This document shows, piece by piece, positions 10,493 to 22,782 of a stretch of 64,000 nucleotides of DNA (its first letter is position 1; each line of letters starts with the position of its first letter). The stretch comes from Artemisia argyi (lineage: Eukaryota; Streptophyta; Magnoliopsida; Asterales; Asteraceae). The translations under genes and the position numbers were made by a program. Below the pieces are notes generated by a model. It worked only from the letters and a program-made list of their open reading frames with translations, did not search any database and was not told the origin of the DNA. Location of the stretch: positions 167,530,218 through 167,594,217 of the forward strand of contig CM060704.1 of NCBI GenBank assembly GCA_030686995.1, read 5' to 3'.

Positions 10493-12895
10493 TATACCCT
10501 TACACTTGAGATTTGCTTTTCCTCAAGCAAATGTGCTTTTATTCTAATCAAAATACAAGTTAGGGGTCATTTAACACTAATATAAAAGTAATTACAACAA
10601 ATAATCGTTCCACTAAAGATCAAAGACAAGCAAGGAGGTCATACACTAGCACCTCACAAATAGTGTTTAGATACTCACATCTCTCGGGTGTAATAAAGTA
10701 TATATCACAATATGGAAATGGAAAACATCGCTCACTACCTGTCATAGCAAAATAGATTACCATAGGCTTGGGAAAGGATCAAACCTCCACTACATGGCGT
10801 AAGCACCTAGGATAAACTATCAAAGATGTCTTTTAAAGGGTTGTAACGTTAGGTGTAGGGATATGGAATACACGGTTTTGTTGGATATAGGCAGTCTTTA
10901 CTGGTGGCGAATTAACAATCTTGGTTAATTACATGTACAATATGGCGTTGCTAAGCCAAGACTAGACTCGACTTAAGCTAATAAATGAAAAATAACAAAA
11001 ACATAAAATAAACATAGAATGAAACGGGATGGTAGTCCGTATGTTTTTTCTCTTTTCCTTTTCCTATTCTCTTTTTTCTTTTTCTTGATTTTTCGATTTT
11101 TTTTTTTTTTTTAATACACTCTTACCCTACCATCCAAAATAATACATCATAGAGAATGAAAATTCCCCTTACACTTGAATTTTTACATACTTTACAATAA
11201 ACTAATCTAATGACTCGAATTAAGATAATCAAAACACTTGGAGTACTTTTAAGATTAACGCACATACGGGGGCAATAAATGATGTTCTTCCCCATTACTC
11301 CAAAACATTAGTACTTTACCCATGAGTCCCAATCGTCCCAAAACAATATGTACAAGGATATGACTCGACTTAGCAACCATGTAATCAATTAGATAATTAA
11401 CTCAGGGTTTAAACAAATAACAATAATACACTAAAGATGAGTGCATACACGGAAGGCTAAGGCGATTTGGGTGTACATTTAAATGGGGTGTAACAAATTC
11501 TTCCTTTAAGTAAGATGCTTAAAGTTAGAAACGAAAAGATAGGCTCGGAGGGGTGTATTAGGGGTTTCGTGTACTAAAAATGAGTACAACGCTAAGGGTG
11601 TGAGAAAAATTAGTTGACTTAACTACCCAAATAATATGACTTAAATGGTCAAGTAATTATGATACGGGTTTAACACAAGGGTGATCCTAATTCCTCTTAT
11701 CATGTAGTAAATCCTACTACACGAATGTAGTCTCACTAGCGGTCTCGGGATGCATCACTAACGCAAGTTGTAGAATCTAAATGCTACCGGTACACTCATA
11801 AGCACTAATAGTAAATGCTTTTTCTATCAAATCTAAAGGCGAACCTCACATATTTGGGTGGAAAATTTTTCTGAATAGTACGGTTTTGTGCTAGTCATAC
11901 AATCTCCTATCCATGAGACGCTTGCTATGGCTAAAGTTTCACTCCTAAATGTTGTAAAAAATTTTAAATTTGGCGCTAAAATTGCACTAACAAGTATTTC
12001 TCATAGTTTTATCACACATCTACCATCAAACGAACAAACTCGAGCGAAAGTGTATCTGTAAGGTATCATCATTTTACCCTCCCCTTACACTTAGGATGAA
12101 CATTGTCCCCAATGTTCAAGTAAAGAATGTAAAAGTGAAATAAGTAAAACAAATGAAATCAAATACTCCCTAATTCGCTCGGTATGGATAATAAGGTGGC
12201 CAGGTTAGATCTTCCTCCAAGAAAATGAACAATCAAAGCTTCCCTTTCAGAATATAAATCATCTTCTTGTCATACATAACCTGTAAAACCTGAGAAAACA
12301 GACAAGGCAACCTCGCGTAAAATCGGCAGCAATCTATATATGCTAACAAATCCTAGAAAACAAAATAAGATATAATGTTTGTGGGATGATGTTTGCAGAT
12401 TTCCTGGAGATTATAAAACTCATGATTCAACAAAAAATTTAAGACTCCGTTAGAAAAACAAAACTGGTAAAATTTCCAGAATTTTACACGTGACGCCGTC
12501 AAGAGTAAACTCGTGACGCCGTCAGAAGTGACCTACAGAAATTCTTGTGTTAAGTTTCCGGAAAATTTCTGGAAAAACTTCGTCCTACTTCCTGGAAAAT
12601 CCTGCAAAACATCATTATGACTCGATACAAGTATTTGACTCTAACAAATACGAATATACATGTTCACTTAATATTGTGGAGAATCATGATCGATTTTGTT
12701 TCTTAAAAACATATTTGGGGTTTCCCCTTACACTTATCTTTTGCGAAATACCTTTGGATGAAGTTAAGACTAAGCCAAACAACAAAATAAAGTATTTTCA
12801 TCATTTTTGTTTTGAAACATGATCTACCAACAATAAAAATAAAGCATGCATACGGAAACAAATAACAATCAAGCAAAATAAAAATCACACAAAAA
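10493..12895 (-). other. non-coding 3' region of the Athila-type element
   Basis: It lies between the protease-like ORFs and the 3' LTR in element orientation. It contains no readable pol domain. It includes a T/A-rich tract near 11090-11115 and two further tgacgccgtca units near 12490-12525, separate from the LTR array. Next to the 3' LTR the minus strand reads aagtgtaagggtata, a weak purine tract where second-strand priming would start. Confidence 0.55.
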
Positions 12896-12896
12896 A

Positions 12897-12922
12897 TGGG
12901 TTGCCTCCCAAGAAGCGCTTTT
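12897..12922 (-). promoter_or_regulatory. conserved GGGAGGCAACCC motif of Athila-type elements
   Basis: On the minus strand it reads AGCGCTTCTTGGGAGGCAACCC, just after the last coding island. I recognise this as a motif commonly found downstream of pol in Athila-like gypsy elements. GGG and CCC could pair as a small stem-loop. Its function is not known to me. Confidence 0.55.
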
Positions 12923-12962
12923 CTTTATTTACGAGTCTTGTAGCTAGACTCAAGGTCATGGG

Positions 12963-13343
12963 TTAATACGTGACCTCATCACTGGTTTCACTCTCTGATT
13001 GTAAATGGTCTTTGTAGAAACATATCGCCTTTTTCTCAATCGCTCCTATAATCCTATGGGCAAATTCCTTATCGACTTTATACTTCGGTCCTAAAGTTAA
13101 GCAATCTTTGTAGAAAAGACTCTTCTTTTCCCATACATAATCCATGCCCTTTTTCTTATCCTCTTCATTGATGTCCTCAAAAGCACCAATGTTATCCATG
13201 TCAAATCGGGGCACAAAACGAAATTCTTTCATTCTATCAGGCATCCTATAAGTGATCCTATCGGTGTTACTCGCAAATCGGATTGTCCCTTCTATCTCAT
13301 CATATTCTAACTTGGACTCTTCAACAAACGGTTTACCAAACAC
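12963..13343 (-). pseudogene. gypsy polyprotein fragment downstream of the protease
   Basis: A 126-residue ORF starts MFGKPFVEESKLEYDEIEG. In related daisy-family gypsy proteins I remember, a GKPFVE segment follows the retropepsin fold directly, then a charged region with YKECLELGPEY-like text; here it reads YKDCLTLGPKYKVD. It overlaps the upstream ORF by 37 bp in another frame, so a one-base indel has broken what was one reading frame. The segment ends 41 bp before the GGGAGGCAACCC motif, with no reverse transcriptase after it. Confidence 0.6.
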
Positions 13344-13729
13344 AACATTGGATAATCAACATTAGCAAGATCTTCAACAATCATAAAGTCAGTGATATAA
13401 GTGAAATTCCCAACAAAGACATGTAGACGTTTAATTCTCCCGACAAAGCTACAAACTCCACCAGGGTATTTGGGATCTCTTCTAGGTCCAAGTCTTGTTT
13501 TCACTATATCATTATAAACACTTGAAGACATAATGTTGATTGGGGATTTAAAGTCAATGTAAGCATTGTCAACGTGTCTATACCCAATCATACATGGTAT
13601 CTTAGCATTCTTAGGATCGCCTCTCTTTATCTTAGGTTTAATTCTAGTAAAAGGAGATCGAGGTTTATCAATAAGATTATTATAGTACGCAATCTCCTCC
13701 TTAGTGGGGGTATAGATTAAAATAATCAT
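13307..13729 (-). pseudogene. retropepsin-like region of the gypsy polyprotein
   Basis: This 140-residue ORF contains IPCMIGYRHVDNAYIDFKSP, then INIMSSSVY, then GRIKRLHVFVGNFTYITDFM. The layout matches the aspartic-protease-like domain of Athila-type polyproteins, where a short D-x-GA-S(I/V)N(I/L)MP segment forms the active site. Here the catalytic-loop equivalent reads DFKSPINIM, without the D-[ST]-G triad, so catalytic activity is doubtful. It sits directly behind the 82-residue ORF (13730-13978) and runs out of frame at 13307-13343. Confidence 0.6.
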
Positions 13730-13978
13730 CTAGCTTTGGATCAATCTCCCTTCCTCAAGTTCCTCAACAACATTCTCAAAATCATTAGGTCCTAGTTCCT
13801 TATTTGAATACAAGGCGGTCGCTAGGTCACTAAATGCATGGTCGAGCTCAACTTTAATCAACCTATTAAGCTCCCTAAGTTCCCTAATCTCACTCTCAAT
13901 TTGTTCACGTAACAAAGCCACTTCTCTAGGGGAAAGGGGTGGATTCGCGTTTTCCATAATGGTCAACGGAATAGTCAA
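13730..13978 (-). pseudogene. short gag-like or leader ORF of the gypsy element
   Basis: An 82-residue ORF is rich in Glu and Leu (REQIESEIRELRELNRLIK), predicting a coiled coil. It is the first ORF after the primer-binding site and stops immediately before the protease-region ORF. A complete gag would be several hundred residues with zinc knuckles, which are absent. It could be a gag remnant; no specific match is recognised. Confidence 0.45.
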
Positions 13979-14110
13979 TGAATTTAATTTACTAACAAAG
14001 GCACGAAGAAAAAGATAGACTAAAAAGAACCTAAAAATAAAAATAAAATTCTACTAGAAAGGAATCTAGCAAGTAGACCTAATAAAAAGAGATCCTAACC
14101 TAGACAATAA

Positions 14111-14136
14111 CTATTCCCCGGGCTGCGGCGCCAAAA
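14111..14136 (-). promoter_or_regulatory. primer-binding site of the Athila-type element
   Basis: Minus-strand TTGGCGCCGCAGCCCGGGG begins a few bases inside the 5' LTR end at 14140. A TGGCGCC start is typical of gypsy elements primed by plant tRNAs. It establishes that transcription runs on the minus strand. Confidence 0.75.
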
Positions 14137-14139
14137 ACT

Positions 14140-15560
14140 TGATGCGTAGGGATTGCACCAGGCTTTAGCTCTCGAGGGATCTCGAGAAGCTTACAACCCC
14201 CACCAGGCAGTGTACCTGATCGTTGTAGTATAGTATAGTGACAAGTACCGGGGGATTGATCATTCAGCTAGGAATAGTGTCGCTAGGATTAGAAAACCTA
14301 AAGACTAGGTCTAGAGATGAGGGATGATTCTTTTTGTATTTTTAGGTTTTTATAAAAAGCAAGTAAAATCTCGGTTTTGAAGGAGTTGGGCGGAATTAGT
14401 TGCTAGTCAACTAACCCAATTACTAAGATGCAATCAAAATAAAATACTAAAAATGAAAATAAACTAAATTATACTAGAGGTGTGAGCAATATATGCGAGA
14501 ATTGTGTTTACTTAGGTTTCACTACTCCCTAGATATCTTTTACAGGTTAATTACTTGTTACAGTTGCGTGGATGACGGATTGTATTCCTTAATAACATTC
14601 ATGGGGTGGCGTACTTACTTCCCGAATCCTATAAGCACCTACTTCACTCCTATGTCAAGCCGGCTAAGAAGCTCCTAACATGGGATCACTAGAATTTGCT
14701 CATGCATTAAATATAACCATAAAAACCTAGTACACATCGGTTCATGTTTCTTAAGACGTTCAAGCATGTTACACAATGGAGATCTGCCAGTTTTCTTAAG
14801 CGTAACATTGAAATCATTCATCCAATATAACTATAAACAAGCAATCAACCTATAATTAACATCTAGGTTTCATTACATCTAAGCAAACACATGAAAGATC
14901 TAGCCTAGCATGTAAAAATCAAGACAAGCATAAGATATATTCAAACAACACATAGACATATTGAATGAATTGAAAGAGGACTTATCTCAATTGAACATGA
15001 AAGGTTTCAAGGGGTGAAAACCCTTGAAAATACTGTTACAAACGACCTAGGGTTTATTAGGTTCGACCCTAGTATTCTCCACACAAGTTCCCCTCTTTAT
15101 GAATGAAAAATAGAAAAGTATATATAGATTTTGTAAGGTGACGGCGTCAAGAGCAAATGTCTGACGCCGTCATCTCGTCGCCAAATAAATTCTCGGACTG
15201 CCAAGATCTGGGTTTGACGCCGTCACGTGTACTCCTTTTGCAGGCCGTCATCATATTAACTCTTGACGCCCTTCTCTTGACGCCTTCAGGTTTTCTCTGG
15301 GTCGTCATGGATTTTACCCCTGACGCCGTCACAATTTCCTTCTTGACGCCGTCAGGTGCTGTTCTCAGCATGGAAAATTAAGTCTTTGCCGTTTTCTTCA
15401 CTTTTGTGCTTCAAAAATGTCCAAAATGGTTCCTATTCCAGAATTCACTCCCAAAGTACCTAAAATCACAAAAGGAATGATTTAGGGCAATATTTGATCA
15501 AATAAATTCAATTCCGGACTTAAATGACCCCATAAAAACGGTTCATTTTTTGCCTCATCA
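14140..15560 (-). repeat. 5' LTR of the Athila-type element
   Basis: Same limits as the other LTR (minus strand tgatgaggc... to ...cgcatca). The TGACG/CGTCA array is at about 15135-15355 and the TATA-like ctatatatac near 15119-15128. The last array unit here is an intact tgacgccgtca, where the 3' LTR has a mutated copy. Confidence 0.9.
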
Positions 15561-16229
15561 GTAATCTAATGCTACTTCAATCTGAATATTTATGTGTTCT
15601 TTGAATGACATAAATAAATGAAGAAATAATGTTATTTACATTATTATGAAGTAATAAATTAACTTGAAATTTCTATTGTGTAACACCCCCAAAATTTGAT
15701 ACAGCGGAAGACTCAACAAGTTTTCGGGGTGCTACGGGGATTGGTATCCAACACAAGACAATATAGAACGAGATAAAGTAAACATAATAAAAACACAACC
15801 AAAACGGGGTTTTAAGGTTTACATTTATCCCAACATCATTCAGAGTCAGGCCCAAAATAAATTAACAATAGGTCCAAATTTAGTTATCAGAGTTTAGAAA
15901 AATAGATCCATAAACCGTGAGCCTTGGCCGAGCCTTCCATTCCAAGCATGCATCTCGTCACTTAATTACCTGAGAAAACGTGCTAAAAGTCAGCTTTCGC
16001 TGGTGAGATCATAGGTTTAAATTCATCTAACAATATAGTGGACATATACGCAAAACGCTTGCTAGCTAGACTAAGGATTCGCTAAATGCCTGCGGATACC
16101 CTCCGCTCCAACATAACACACGGATACCCTCCGTTCTAACATAGATATTCGGGTAACCCCCGCAATACCAATAAATACTCGGATAACCTCCGAAGTATTA
16201 ATAACCTATAGGTGCACACTATAGTATCT

Positions 16230-16420
16230 AAATAAGCCAACCTTGAATAGTACACACAACATATATGTGACTAAAGCTGACAATTCCAAATAACCAAATA
16301 AGCCAACCTTGAATAGTACACACAACATATATGTGACTAAAGCTGACAATCCACCAATAACCAAATAAGCCAACCTTGAATAGTACACACAAAAGGTGTG
16401 ACTAAAGCTGACAATAGATC
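16230..16420. repeat. three 66-bp tandem units in the solo LTR
   Basis: Units starting aaataagccaaccttgaata occur at 16230, 16296 and 16363. They are nearly identical and end in gactaaagctgacaat. A looser series about ggatacc/ggataacc-tccg lies just upstream (16090-16195). Confidence 0.85.
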
Positions 16421-18820
16421 CTAGTCCATACGCATAGCAAGTTTAGAAAGAATATAAAAGCGATAATTGTCCACGTAAAATAATTTGCACGTTTCTCACC
16501 CCAAGTATTGAAAACATAGTTCAAGAAAAAGTGGGGCTATGACTCACCTCAAGTCCAGAAAATAGCAAGAAGAAGTCGGTAGAAATAAGATGTATGATAA
16601 CTCACAAAACAGCAACTACGGACTTGGCACGACCTAACATTATTAACTCGTTCAGAAATCATTTCCTCAAATTTAAAATATTCCCAAACCCGGACGAGAA
16701 TCCGTTTTATTTCCGAAAATCCGTTTCGTATTAGTTTGGTGTATTTGCGTTTGGTATCCATACGGGTGGTGGGTCGACTCAAAACAAACAAAAAAGATCA
16801 CATAAAGAATAATAAAATAAACTATGGATCTAATATTAGCCCAATATATCATTTAAATAAATCGCCGAAGTTTATCAAATACGTCGATTTGATAATCCTC
16901 ATATTTATTTACGTAACATACCGTTTCAAGATTACACCCAAACCTAAAGCACATAGCACATAAATACTATATAGTACATATCATAGTTTAATAAATTCCT
17001 CATATATATCGTCAAATTGGCCAGATTTCCCGATATATACACTCGCAATTTATTACACTTTACATATACTACAACCTATGGGCGTCGTAGGATACGATGC
17101 CCATTAATATATTCATTCCATATAACCAAATAACCCGGTTCAACCTTACGGTTAAGTAGTTATTTAGTTATAGAAAACGTTTATATTAATCGTCATATAT
17201 CCGTGACAACACGAAAATCACAAATAATAACTTACCTGGACTCGAGTGACAACGACTCCGCATAACTCGATAAGTTTACCCGTTATATATACAAAATGAC
17301 ATTTTATTAAACGTTTAATAATTGTCGAGAGTTTCTCGTTTTATACACATTTTTATAATAATAATACGTTCAATAATATTACACGACTTTCGTAGCCTAA
17401 TATATATCTAATTGTATTATTTATAATATGACTCGTGATTATTATTATTATTAATATACGCGTCTATATAATTATATATACGTTATTCACGTCTATATAT
17501 TCATATAAACGTTTATATTATCAATAATTGTTATTACGAGTTTTATTATTTACATTTTAATTGTAATAGTTATCGAGTCATACGAAATGGTCACATGTCC
17601 GAGTCATGACTCTCGGCTCATTGTCCAAGTCCAGTATAATAAGTAAAAGTCATAAAACAATACATCTCCGTCCAAACAATCCCAATACACGTGCTACAAC
17701 ATGAGGGTCCGACTACGGCACCCGACTAATCCTATCTCCGTCATTCTATTGACCGTCTCACAATCGGTCCCCAATATCCAGATTCGTCAACAACTTCACA
17801 ATACCAATTATCCCTTGTCGAGACCAAAAGTGGTCTCGACTCACAAGTGTTCGGCCAAAAAAATATCCAACCAAAGCCAAAACCAACATAACAACAATAA
17901 TAATAACGAAAAAGGAATAGAATCCAAGGTCACATTCGGGATGGTTTACCAAGCCAACCCGAGTCTCACTCGACTCAAATGAGTCTCGGTACACATTACG
18001 AGCCACAATGGCGCGAAACACAATCCATGGTCACAAAAATAAGGCTCCAATGAGCACCACAAATTATCCATTCGACTCATCAAAGTCTCGGCAACAAAAT
18101 AATATTGCGGCTAAGAGCCGCGACCCACAAGGGTCGAACCAAGGCAACAACGAGCCCTAGGCTCGAGTCACAACCAAACGAGAGCCCCATATGGGTCTCG
18201 ACTTGGTTATACGAGCAACCAAAGGTGACCCCGAGACCTCATGGGTCTCGGTTAGGCTCGGATCAAGAATCAAGCCCTCGACAAAATCATGAAACAATCG
18301 AATCCATCCACCAATCGAACCCAAATCGACCCAAAGAACAAGTACTCGAGCACCATGGCTCGGATTAACACCAAACCCGGATACCAAACTCATTTTTAAT
18401 AGCAAAATCATTATTTCCCATCATAATATTCGATTCCCATCAAAAATCATCCGTGTAGCCACGGATTTAATACCAAATCGTGGCTCCCAAGAACCAAAAC
18501 CGATTACACTCACCTACAAGAACCTCCAAACGAATAGATCTTGTAAAAATAACAAAAACTCGAACGGATCTTTAAAGATTTCGTGATGTTAATGGTGGTT
18601 TTAGGGTGCGTATGGTATACCAAAAGAACGAGGATGAAACAAGGAGTAATATGGTGGTGTTTATTTTGTGGTGTGGTCGGCGTAGTGGCGGTGGTGGCCG
18701 GAACAGTGGTTCGGCGGCTAGGGTTGAGGGGGAAGAGAGAAAAGAGAGGTGAGAGATGAGGGTGAGGTGTGGTGTGTGTTGTGTGTGAACCGAAAACCAA
18801 AGGACCCAATTTGTAGTTAC

Positions 18821-18823
<3 letters not shown>

Positions 18824-18880
<57 letters not shown>

Positions 18881-18885
18881 TAAAT

Positions 18886-18967
<82 letters not shown>
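18824..18967. repeat. (AT)n and (AAT)n microsatellites
   Basis: An (AT) tract covers about 18824-18876 and a long (AAT) tract about 18885-18967. On the minus strand the AT tract abuts tataaaag and may serve as the LTR's TATA region. Low-complexity ORFs rich in Ile or Ile/Tyr here are artefacts. Confidence 0.95.
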
Positions 18968-19366
18968 TTACTACGGTGTGGAGCGGGTAACGTGGGTAAA
19001 TGTAAAAACATGTGGCCCGAACCCGAACTCATTTCAAAACTTCAATATCTCCCGAAAATATCTCGTAAATAATTAAAATATAGTCGGACTCGTAAGACGA
19101 ATCATAAAATTTTTCGTTAGGTAAACCTAGTGCCAGAGTCAACGTAGTACCAAGTGAGAATTTAAGAATACATCACCGAGCATTATATCCAGAATGAATT
19201 ACGAGAATAATTCACGAATTCCATAACAACATTAATTATAAACATCCATAAAATAGGTCTTACAAGTTCGTTGTGAAATAAAATTTCAAATAAAAATTAT
19301 AAACGAACTTTAATCGTAATGCGGGTTTTTAAAATAACTCCCTAAACTGCCGGTTGTCACATATTG

Positions 19367-22300
19367 AAACCAAAAGATGGTGTTCATAATTACTTTAGTT
19401 AAACATGTTTATGTTTCATTGAAAAGATATAAACATAAAGTCTTTTAATTGTTACAAGACTTATAATAAAGTAAGACGTTATCTTGTTATGTTTTTTAAT
19501 TATGACATATACATGAAGTCATTAAATTGATAAATGACTTATAACGTATATTGGGATTATAACAGTTTATGTTTTCTAGAAGAGACATGGACATGAAGTG
19601 ACTTTGTAAAAGTACTTGTGTTATAAAGCATGTAATTGGCTTGAAAATACTATTATACCATTAAAATGAATTAGTTGGTAAATAGACAAGTCAAAACGAA
19701 TATGGTTATCTTAAATATTGTTAGATTGTCTTACAATATTAATACTAATGAAATACCAAATGTTTATGGTATGTTCAGTTAGGAAAATCAAACTCTTGTT
19801 ATATTGTTTGATTAAAAATAACTATGACTTCTTTTCTTCCTAAAGTTATCAAGGTTAGAATATTGAGTATGACTTTGACATATTTAATAAAACTCCAACA
19901 TAGAAGATTAATAAGACATTATCATATGATGGAATGTGATGAATGTGATGAATCACATTAATTCTTAAATTGAATTTCCAAATTTGTTTAACTGCTTATG
20001 AAGAAGTTATTAACAAAGTAAAGTCAAGAACTGTCAATATGTATTTGTAATATCCCAAAAGAGAACATGTATTGTTGCTTTATTTGCTAAGTATTTAAAG
20101 ATAGTCTTTAAATTACTAAAAGCAAGTGGGAGTTTTCATCTTTAAAAGATAAAATTAAAAGATACATAATCTTCTAAAATACACTAGTAAATATCATAAC
20201 GAAGTTTGACATTTAAATGTTAAATCTCAAGATGATAGAATTATCATTCATAGAATAGCAATATATCTTAGATATTTGATTAATATACTGAGGGTTATGA
20301 TTTACAGGATTATTGTAAACCTGATAATCATCATGATACATTACCAAATATGAAATTGGGTAAAGTACACATGATATGAATGATTAAGATGTTGTCCATA
20401 AAGATAATCAATTTTAGAAACTTGGTTTATCTTAATAGTTAGACAAGAGAATGAAGATGAGTTTTTTCAAAGATAAGGTAACCCTTGTGGTTTAAATCTT
20501 TGTATAGAAATCATATGAACAATATTGTGCACGTATTTAATGCATATCTTATGAAAAAGATTATTAATCACACTTAAGCAATCAATTGTGATTGAATATT
20601 CTTTTCTATATACATTAAATATAGGGAAAATTTCATGTATATCCTTAAAAATTTTCAAAAATTTCATGTATATCCTTTTTACTAGTTTTTGATGCATAAA
20701 GTACAATGCATTTAATGCATCAAAAGGATATTTATGAAATTTTTGAATTTTGCAAGGATATAAATGAAATTGCCCCAAAAATATATAAAGATTATGATTG
20801 TCACATTTATGAAATTGACAACGGAATATCAAAACTCGTTCTTGAATGATTACTTGAGCGAGGACGATAAGTAATCAAAGGGAGTTTATGAATTCAGATA
20901 AATCTTTGGAAGTGTACAAAGTGCAATAATCCATGGATGGATAAATGCATGCATCTAGAAGATTATCCTTATGTTTAATTATTAAATTCATGTTTTGCTT
21001 TATAATTAAAATAAGATAATTTCTAAGTATTCCTAAAAGCTAGTGGGAGTATTATGTTTAATTTCCTAAATCATATATGTTGTAAAACATATAAAAAGTA
21101 ATATTCCATATAATTTAAAAGTTAAGTCTTAGTTTGGAATGAAACTTTACTTGAAAGATTTAGAAAAATAAGACATATAACCTTTGAATGAATGTTTATT
21201 GTTGAAACTTGTGCGGTAAATGAATCTAATATAACATGATATATTATTTAGAAAGTCTAAATAGATATGTATGACATGAATAAAATCAAAGTATGACTCA
21301 AAGATTTTTCATGAACATCATGTTTTGTTGTATCATGCTTGATTACAAGATGATTTGGCAATATTAATATCTAATTAAAAGTTATTAGATAACTTGTGTA
21401 ATATTCTAAAAAGAATATGTTTGATTATAGAATCACATCCTAAGTCTGGAACAGCTTCCAAATTCTATAGATGAATAATTTTTCAATTGTTGTGAAAATT
21501 GTCATAGCCAACAAACTTGAAAAGTTTGAAAGGCATCAAACATTACACAATAGATATTAAGGTTTACGGAAAGTTTTAATAGCATATTGTTGTAGTATAC
21601 AATGATGCTTATGAAATTGAGATGACACTCAATACTAGTTATGGTAAGGATTTCATCCTTGGCTATATGTACTAGTTGTGCTTAATAAGAGCATAGTTGC
21701 ATTATATATTAAGAGAATAAGAATACTTCAAACTTTAAAATATTTGGAAGTTTGATTATCATAAATTGGTGGTTAAGGATGTCACACATTTTATGAAATA
21801 TGGCATTATCAAAATAGTTGAGTATGCACATACAAGAACTTCAATAGTTGAATTCTTGAAATAAGCATTCTTAAAATTCCGATAGATCAAAGTTGGATGA
21901 TTTATACCTTTTCAACAAGTATGAATGTCATTACTTGAGATATAATTCATCAATAAGAGTTATCATGCATTGATCTATTTAGTATTTGGATAAGGGATGT
22001 TCAACAATTATTATAATAAATTTAAATACATGGTATGTTTAATTTATAATATATTGTATCCTGTTTTTGCATGTTTAATCCAAGAATAAATGTTATTCTA
22101 AATTGTCCGTTGTCAGTTAATAATATGGGAATATTATTAAATCAAGACAAATCTGAAGGTTGGTATAATATACTTAAAGTATATTGATGCGTAGTCATGT
22201 CATTTCAGATGATATTCAATGATACCGAATATATGACTTATCCCAACTACATGATGTTACTTTATGGATTTTGTTATTAAGTAAATCACGAGAAGTTATC

Positions 22301-22772
22301 CTCAGACTTGAGATGCAAGATAAGTGTCATGAATGTAGTACATTTTTGTGGAACAACTTAACGCTATACGTAACTGGTAGTCATAAGGGTTGTTTTCGGA
22401 AGTGTTACAAAGTTTGTGGGTTTTGCTTGTAGTCAAGATATAATTTGTTCCTTCAAATTTATTTTTGGAGTTTAATACTGCTGGGCCCCTCGTAGGGTTG
22501 GTAAGATGCATGTGCGGCCACACCCAAGATCTCCCCTGAATATGTTCAGAAGATTTGATAATCTTGATCAATCACAAACAACGAGAAACAGAATGGTTAA
22601 TTAAGGAATGACTTTAATCCATATTCTTATTAACATGATATTAGAAACAAAAGGATAATAATAATGAGAAATCATTAAAAGGTTTTTCCAGGAGCCTTAC
22701 TCGAGATCGTACTAGAGGCATCGAAGTGTTGCTAGACGCTAACCGATGTGATTACACTATTAAAATATGTCC
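19367..22772 (+). other. apparently non-coding interior of the copia-like element, part 2
   Basis: It continues the interior after the nested solo LTR. No pol motif such as YVDD or the RNase H end can be read. GTGGGAG tracts recur near 20124, 21043 and 22775. A 153-bp palindromic MITE sits at 20624-20776. Near 22480-22530 is a GC-richer patch (gggcccctcgtagggttgg) of unknown nature. Confidence 0.55.
20624..20776. mobile_element. palindromic MITE, probably MULE-derived
   Basis: The ends gggaaaatttcatgtatatcc and the reverse complement of the right end (ggggcaatttcatttatatcc) pair over most of the element, with the loop around the repeated atgcat near 20700. Flanks ttaaatata and aaaaatata agree at 7 of 9 bases, suggesting a decayed 9-bp duplication. 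It resembles 45929-46089 in size, ends and palindromic structure. Confidence 0.65.
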
Positions 22773-22782
22773 AAGTGGGAGC
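22773..22782 (+). promoter_or_regulatory. polypurine tract of the copia-like element
   Basis: aagtgggagc lies directly before the right LTR start at 22783. It matches the AAGTGGGAG tract that often precedes the 3' LTR of plant copia elements. Confidence 0.65.

Larger units (their letters stand above)
9073..15560 (-). mobile_element. Athila-type Ty3/gypsy element, non-autonomous
   Basis: Two 1.42-kb direct repeats (9073-10492 and 14140-15560) are bounded by tgatg...catca and flanked by perfect 5-bp duplications gtaat (9068-9072 and 15561-15565). On the minus strand a TTGGCGCCGCAGCCCGGGG primer-binding site follows the 5' LTR (14140-15560), which fixes orientation. The interior of 3.6 kb holds only a short gag-like ORF and a broken retropepsin-like region (12963-13978), then about 2.4 kb of non-coding sequence. 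Reverse transcriptase, RNase H and integrase are absent, so it must have moved with proteins from a relative. It sits inside the copia-like element and is younger than it. Confidence 0.9.
15679..19361 (-). mobile_element. solo LTR of a large gypsy (Tekay-like?) element
   Basis: The 3683-bp segment begins tgtaacaccccc, ends ggttgtcaca and is flanked by perfect tattg duplications (15674-15678 and 19362-19366). No internal domain, primer site or second LTR copy is visible, so it is best read as a solo LTR left by recombination. It shares end sequences and landmarks with the segment 49358-52914 in opposite orientation: ttccgctg next to the ggggtgt(t/g)aca end, and a ggtgag(a/t)tcata block. On the minus strand a (TA)n tract with tataaaag near 18822-18835 precedes a CT-rich leader, a likely promoter. 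Assignment to Tekay-type chromoviruses is a guess from LTR length and ends. Confidence 0.8.

Noticed and set aside
18817..19072. Poly-Ile and Ile/Tyr ORFs
   Set aside because: Translations of AT and AAT microsatellites.
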